Shown: positions 59,595 to 64,000 of the stretch, in pieces
How positions within the stretch are numbered: the first letter of the stretch is position 1
How the letters are laid out: every line of letters begins with the position of its first letter
Assembly: GCA_038521625.1 (NCBI GenBank)
Contig: JBCBKP010000008.1
Coordinates: 1 to 64,000 of the forward strand
Direction: 5' to 3'
DNA length: 64,000 nucleotides
Source of the DNA: JBCBKP01 sp038521625
GTDB taxonomy: Bacteria; Planctomycetota; Phycisphaerae; Phycisphaerales; UBA1924
Notes under the pieces: generated by a model
Seen by the model: the letters and a program-made list of their open reading frames with translations, nothing else
Told to the model about the DNA's origin: nothing
Database searches by the model: none
Translations under genes and position numbers: made by a program

Positions 59595-62024
59595 ATGCGA
59601 TCGCTCTCACTCGCCACCGCCCTCGCACTCACGACCGCCATCGCCCCCGCCCAGGAGGCCGGCCTCGACGTTCGCCTCGAGCGGCTCGCCGAAGAGATCG
59701 AGCGCAAACGGGTCGAGCAGAACATCCCAGCGGTCTCGGTCTCGATCGTCCACGACGGCGAGATCGTCTTCGCCCGCGGCTTCGGGACCGCCGACCTCGA
59801 GGAGGCCACGCCCGCCTCGGCCGACACGGTCTACTCGATCGGCTCGACGACCAAGACGTTCACCTCGCTACTGGTGGGCATGCTGCAGGAAGAACGACGG
59901 ATCGGGTTCGACGACCTCGTCTCCCAGCACGTCCCCGAGTTCGAGCTCTTCGATAGCGAGGCCGACCGCCGCGTGACGATCCGCGACCTGCTCAGCCACC
60001 GGACCGGCCTGCCGCGGCTGACGATGCTCTGGGCCGGGAACCGCGTCGACCTCGCGACGATGCTCGGCGCCGTGTCCCGGGCCGAGCCGCTCGAGCCGTT
60101 CGGCGAGGCCTGGCAGTACAACAACGTGATGTACGCGATGGCCGGCATCGCCTCGGCCAACGCCGCCGGGCGGAACTGGGAGGCGCTGGTCTATGAGCGC
60201 CTCGCCGAGCCGCTCGGGATGACCTCACTCAGCTTCGGCCCGAGCGGGCTGATCCGCGACTCCGCGTCCGCGACCGGCTACCGGTGGGACGAGGAAGAGG
60301 ACGACTGGGACACGCTCGTCCCGCGAGAGACCTATCTGGTCGCGCCGGCCGGCGCGATCAACGCCAGCGTGCTCGACATGGCGACCTACGCCTCGCTCTA
60401 CCTGGGCGGCGGCGTCTACGAGGGCACGCGGTACGTCGAGCCGCGGACGCTCGACGAGATCTGGGAGGAGCAGATGGAGATCACGCCGGGCCAGGGCTAC
60501 GGGCTCGGCTGGTTCCTCAACGAGCACCGCGGGCGCCGGGCGGTCAACCACGGGGGCAACATCGACGGGTTCGCGTCGGCGTTCGGCATGCTGCCCGACG
60601 ACGACATCGGCGTCTCGGCGCTCATGAACGTCACCGCGGCCCCGCTGCAGAGCGAGATCCTCGCGATGGCTTACGACGCCGTGCTCGGGATCGAGACCTC
60701 GGCCGGCGACCCGGCGGCGCTCGAGCGGTTCGCCGGCAGGTACTACTTCGCGCCCTTCGAGGCGTGGTTCACCGTCGCCTCGAGCGAAGACGGCTTCACC
60801 ATCGACGTCCCCGGGCAGACGAACTACGAGCTCGTCTCGCGCGAGGGCGACGGCCCCTACGCCTTCGAGTTCTCGATCTCGGCCGACATCACGCTCGACT
60901 TCGTCGAGGCCCCGGACGGCACCGTCGTCGGCCTGACCTTCACGCAGGGCGGCGTCACGAGCGAGCTGCCCAAGGAAGACCTCGAGGACGCCTTCAGGGA
61001 CGCCATGGATTCCGGCGAGCCCGTGACCGGCGAGGCGTTGCGGCTCCGCCAGGGAACGTTCTACTTCGGGGAGCAGGACATCGACATCGAGGTGCTGCTG
61101 AACGAGAACGAGCGGCTCGCGCTCGATGTCCCGGGGCAGACCGTCTACGAGCTCAAGTGGCCCGACGCCAACGGCTACTGGCAGTTCTCGCTCACCGACC
61201 AGATCCGGGTCCGCTTCCTCGAGAGCGACGACGGCACAGTGGACTCGATCGAGATGCACCAGGGCGGCCAGGTTTTCTTGCTCGAGCGGACCAGCGGTCC
61301 GCCGGCCAGAGAAGACGGCGAGCCGGCCGACATCGCGAGCCAGCCGGAATCACGGCTCCTTCCCTCGCTCGAGGAGGTCCTGGGCGACACGCCCGGCGCC
61401 TTCTCGCTCCCCTCGGGCACGCGGGCGATCAGGCTCACCGGCCGGATCCAGATGATCAACCAGGGCGTCGAAGGCGACGTCACGCTCGTCGTCGCCGGGC
61501 CCGAGCGGTACGTGTCGACGACCTCGTTCGGCCCGTTCGGGACCGACTCGCGAGCGCTCGACGTCGGCCGCGCGGTCGTCCGTTCGAGCTTCGAGCCGGA
61601 CAGCGCACCCCAGGGCGTCGACCGCGACTTCCTCGCGCTCGCCAATCCGCTGCTCTACTTCGCCGACCCGCGCTTTATCCTCGCCGACGTCGAGGTCGCC
61701 GACGTCCGGACGATCGACGGCGAGCAGCACGTCGTGGTCTCCGGCACGCGCGGCGAGGCGGACCCGATCCGCCTGATCTACGAGCCCCAGAACTTCCAGC
61801 TCCGCCGCGTCGAGTCGGTGATCTACAACAGGACCGTCGGTGTCCGGCTCAACACGACCACCCGCCTCAGCGACTTCCGCGATTTCCGCGGTCTCTCGAT
61901 CCCGCACCGCATCGAGTCGGCCAACCCCGCCGCGGGCCGTTCGGTCCTCGCGATCGAATCGGTCGAGTTCATCCCGGCGAGCGCGAGCGACCCGTTCGCC
62001 GCGGTCGTCTGGATCGCGGACTGA
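59595..62024 (+). CDS. Secreted serine hydrolase: class C beta-lactamase fold fused to two repeats and a C-terminal LolA-like domain
   Basis: 809 residues from ATG 59595. Signal peptide (LSLATALALTTAIAPAQ). The beta-lactamase/transpeptidase-like domain has SIGSTTKTF (Ser-x-x-Lys), the Tyr motif WQYNNVMYAMAG (YNN), and HGGN as the KTG-equivalent. From about 395 to 590 there are two repeats of roughly 90 residues, each with a DVPGQT-x-YEL core (TIDVPGQTNYEL, ALDVPGQTVYEL). The last 200 residues resemble a beta-rich LolA/outer-membrane lipoprotein carrier fold (TRAIRLTGRIQMINQGVEGDVTLVV). Such hydrolases act on peptides or D-amino-acid-containing substrates; the exact substrate is unknown. The frame continues upstream to 59556, but GGGGAATCAC supports 59595. 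Confidence 0.88.
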   Translation: MRSLSLATALALTTAIAPAQEAGLDVRLERLAEEIERKRVEQNIPAVSVSIVHDGEIVFARGFGTADLEEATPASADTVYSIGSTTKTFTSLLVGMLQEERRIGFDDLVSQHVPEFELFDSEADRRVTIRDLLSHRTGLPRLTMLWAGNRVDLATMLGAVSRAEPLEPFGEAWQYNNVMYAMAGIASANAAGRNWEALVYERLAEPLGMTSLSFGPSGLIRDSASATGYRWDEEEDDWDTLVPRETYLVAPAGAINASVLDMATYASLYLGGGVYEGTRYVEPRTLDEIWEEQMEITPGQGYGLGWFLNEHRGRRAVNHGGNIDGFASAFGMLPDDDIGVSALMNVTAAPLQSEILAMAYDAVLGIETSAGDPAALERFAGRYYFAPFEAWFTVASSEDGFTIDVPGQTNYELVSREGDGPYAFEFSISADITLDFVEAPDGTVVGLTFTQGGVTSELPKEDLEDAFRDAMDSGEPVTGEALRLRQGTFYFGEQDIDIEVLLNENERLALDVPGQTVYELKWPDANGYWQFSLTDQIRVRFLESDDGTVDSIEMHQGGQVFLLERTSGPPAREDGEPADIASQPESRLLPSLEEVLGDTPGAFSLPSGTRAIRLTGRIQMINQGVEGDVTLVVAGPERYVSTTSFGPFGTDSRALDVGRAVVRSSFEPDSAPQGVDRDFLALANPLLYFADPRFILADVEVADVRTIDGEQHVVVSGTRGEADPIRLIYEPQNFQLRRVESVIYNRTVGVRLNTTTRLSDFRDFRGLSIPHRIESANPAAGRSVLAIESVEFIPASASDPFAAVVWIAD

Positions 62025-62039
62025 GCCGACGGGAGCGCT

Positions 62040-62045
62040 TATCGT
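62040..62045 (+). promoter_or_regulatory. Putative -10 for a leaderless hrpA transcript
   Basis: TATCGT, then CCCCGC (6 nt), then GTG at 62052, with no Shine-Dalgarno. Confidence 0.5.
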
Positions 62046-62051
62046 CCCCGC

Positions 62052-64000
62052 GTGCCGACCCGCACGCCGCCCGATGTCCGACGGCTGATCCGCCGACTCG
62101 ATGCCTGCACGCTCGCGGACGCGCGGCGGCTCCGTCGCCGGCTGCGCGGCCTGGACAAGCCGGGCCGGCGCACCGAGGGCCGGCGTCGCGAAGAGCTCGT
62201 CGCGCAGATCGGTGACCAGATCGCCGCCTCGGGCGAGCTCGTCGAGAAACGCCGGGCGGCCATCCCGAAGATCGCCTACCCCGAGGAGCTCCCGGTCAGC
62301 GGCAAGCGCGGCGAGATCGCCGAGGCCATCGACCGCGGCCAGGTGACGGTGATCTGCGGCGAGACCGGATCCGGCAAGACGACGCAGCTCCCGAAGATCT
62401 GCCTCGAGCTCGGGCGGGGCGTGCGCGGCATGATCGGCCACACACAGCCGCGGCGCATCGCCGCGCGCTCGGTCGCGGACCGGATCGCCGAGGAGCTCGG
62501 TGTCGCGACCGGCGGCGTCGTCGGCTACAAGGTCCGCTTCGGTGATCAGACCCGAGAGGACACGCTCGTCAAGCTGATGACCGACGGCGTGCTGCTGGCG
62601 GAGATCCCGCGGGACCGCCTGCTCGACGCCTACGACACGATCATCATCGACGAGGCGCACGAGCGCAGCCTCAACATCGATTTCCTGCTCGGGTATCTGC
62701 GGTCGGTCCTGCACAAGCGGCCCGACCTGAAGGTCATCATCACGTCCGCCACGATCGACCCCGAGCGGTTCGCCGAGCACTTCGCCGAGGACGGGTCGCC
62801 AGCGCCGATCGTCGAGGTCTCGGGCCGGACCTACCCGGTCGAGCTGCGATACAGAGCGCTCGGAACCGGCGAGGGTGAGTCGGCCCAGCGCGGTGAAGCG
62901 GATCCCATCGGCGGCGTGCTCGACGCCATGGCCGAGATCGATCTCGAGCCCCCGAGCCACGGCCAGCCTTCCGACGTGCTCGTGTTCATGCCGGGTGAGC
63001 GCGAGATCCGCGAGACCGCGAACGCCCTGCGCCGCCGCTACGAGCGGGAGCGTTCGCACGCGAACGTCGAGATCCTGCCTCTCTACGCCCGCCTCTCCGT
63101 CGAGGAGCAGAAGCGTGTCTTCCGGCCGCACCCCGGCCGACGGATCGTGATCGCAACCAACGTCGCCGAGACCTCGCTCACCGTCCCGGGGATCCGATAC
63201 GTCATCGACCCCGGCAACGCCCGCATCAGCCGGTATTCCGCCCGCACCAAGGTCCAGGGCCTGCCGACCGAGGCCATCAGCCGCGCCTCGGCCGACCAGC
63301 GCAAGGGCCGCTGCGGGCGCGTCGGGCCCGGCGTGTGCTACCGCCTCTACTCCGAGGCCGACTTCGACGGGCGCGAACGGTTCACGACGCCCGAGATCCT
63401 GCGGACGAACCTCGCGAGCGTCGTCCTGCAGATGGCGGCCCTCGGGCTCGGCGCTCCGGAGCACTTCCCGTTCGTCGAACCGCCCGACTACCGCCTGATC
63501 CGGGACGGCTACGAGACGCTCCGCGAGCTCGGCGCGGTCGACGCCGACCACCGGCTGACCGAGCTCGGCGGGCGCCTCGCCAGACTCCCGATCGACCCGC
63601 GGATCGGCCGCATGATCCTCGCCGCCACCGACGAGGGCGCGCTTTCCGAGGTGATCATCATCGCGGCGGCGCTCGCGAGCCAGGACCCGCGCGACCGCCC
63701 GCAGGAGAAGCAGGACGAGGCGGACCGGGCCCACGAGAAGTTCGCGGTCGAGGGCAGCGACTTCCTGAGCTTCCTCGAGATCTGGCACTTCTACCACGAC
63801 AGCATCCGCCCGCTCACGCGGAGGCAGCGCGTCCTCGCGTGCCGCGAGAACTTTCTCAGCGAGCGGCGGCTGCGCGAGTGGGCCGACGTGGTGGGGCAGC
63901 TCCGATCGCTCTGCGCCGAGCTCAAGATGCGCCCGAACAGCGAGCCCGCCGAGGCCGGCGCCATCCACCGCTCGCTGCTGACCGGCCTCCTGACGAGCAT
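62052..64000 (+). CDS. hrpA: DEAH-box ATP-dependent RNA helicase HrpA, N-terminal part
   Basis: Partial: 649 codons are in the window and the frame runs off the edge; HrpA proteins are usually about 1300 residues. Visible: a basic helical N-terminus (PPDVRRLIRRLDACTLADARRLRRRLRGLDKPGRR), Walker A GETGSGKT (103-110), motif Ib-like HTQPRRIAARSVADRIAEEL, the DEAH box (IIIDEAHERSLNIDFLL), SAT (IITSATIDPERF), and the C-terminal helicase half (TNVAETSLTVPGIRYVIDPG; QRKGRCGRVGPGVCYRLYSE). Frame check: GTG at 62052 continues without stops to base 64000. It is probably involved in RNA or ribosome rescue; the exact role in this organism is unknown. Confidence 0.93.
   Translation, partial: MPTRTPPDVRRLIRRLDACTLADARRLRRRLRGLDKPGRRTEGRRREELVAQIGDQIAASGELVEKRRAAIPKIAYPEELPVSGKRGEIAEAIDRGQVTVICGETGSGKTTQLPKICLELGRGVRGMIGHTQPRRIAARSVADRIAEELGVATGGVVGYKVRFGDQTREDTLVKLMTDGVLLAEIPRDRLLDAYDTIIIDEAHERSLNIDFLLGYLRSVLHKRPDLKVIITSATIDPERFAEHFAEDGSPAPIVEVSGRTYPVELRYRALGTGEGESAQRGEADPIGGVLDAMAEIDLEPPSHGQPSDVLVFMPGEREIRETANALRRRYERERSHANVEILPLYARLSVEEQKRVFRPHPGRRIVIATNVAETSLTVPGIRYVIDPGNARISRYSARTKVQGLPTEAISRASADQRKGRCGRVGPGVCYRLYSEADFDGRERFTTPEILRTNLASVVLQMAALGLGAPEHFPFVEPPDYRLIRDGYETLRELGAVDADHRLTELGGRLARLPIDPRIGRMILAATDEGALSEVIIIAAALASQDPRDRPQEKQDEADRAHEKFAVEGSDFLSFLEIWHFYHDSIRPLTRRQRVLACRENFLSERRLREWADVVGQLRSLCAELKMRPNSEPAEAGAIHRSLLTGLLTS

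Overview
The window looks like chromosomal DNA of a planctomycete, most likely of the Phycisphaerae lineage. The evidence is indirect: very high GC with GTG and TTG starts, two GroEL paralogues, a prepilin with GFTLIELLVV and a C-terminal NDGH signature, membrane proteins carrying the CxxCGYxLxGL...CPECG zinc ribbon, and an ECF sigma factor beside a pilin-like membrane protein. I recognise no rRNA, tRNA, CRISPR array, prophage or transposase-bearing IS. Long open frames antisense to real genes are common and are treated as composition artefacts.

Layout. 0-3.2 kb: high-affinity phosphate transporter pstC(partial)-pstA-pstB. 3.5-8.1 kb: 2-oxoglutarate dehydrogenase E1 and E2 (sucA, sucB) and a tautomerase. 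8.2-14 kb: a VOC protein, then leftward genes: low-molecular-weight tyrosine phosphatase, an unknown protein, two lipoproteins, a DUF2752 membrane protein, an EAL-CBS-GGDEF protein and a solitary nuoA. 14.3-21.1 kb: a rightward chaperone cluster groEL1-groES-[four-helix-bundle cassette]-groEL2-dnaJ-grpE, continuing into an FmdB zinc ribbon and acpS. 21-29 kb: mixed metabolism (acyl ligase, transaldolase, RidA), a prepilin and a DUF4139 secreted protein. 29-36.8 kb: a FAD/Fe-S dehydrogenase, CDGSH protein, MoxR ATPase, zincin, frr and pyrH. 37-47 kb: an eight-gene operon in which every junction overlaps, built round ExbB, two ExbD and a VWA protein with a TonB-like membrane anchor. 47-51.4 kb: two divergent ECF sigma genes with their presumed membrane partners. 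51.5-64 kb: rpmI-rplT, a site-2 protease family protein, an arginase-family enzyme, an archaeal-type phosphoglycerate mutase, a POT transporter, a BtpA-family protein, a serine hydrolase fusion, and the 5' half of hrpA, which runs off the edge.

Three observations stand out. First, the four-helix-bundle gene between groES and groEL2 is bracketed by inverted arrays of 7-nt units (GGGCAAT type). A second, gene-less pair of diverged 7-nt arrays lies before dnaJ, and the groEL2 ribosome-binding site sits in a perfect 7-bp hairpin touching the first cassette. Second, the 37-47 kb operon reads as an uncharacterised proton-driven envelope machine in which a VWA domain takes the place of TonB's C-terminal domain. 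Third, at least seven genes have a TANNNT hexamer exactly 6 nt before the start codon and no Shine-Dalgarno, which points to widespread leaderless transcription. Functions come from reading motifs and sequence by eye; no database search was run.
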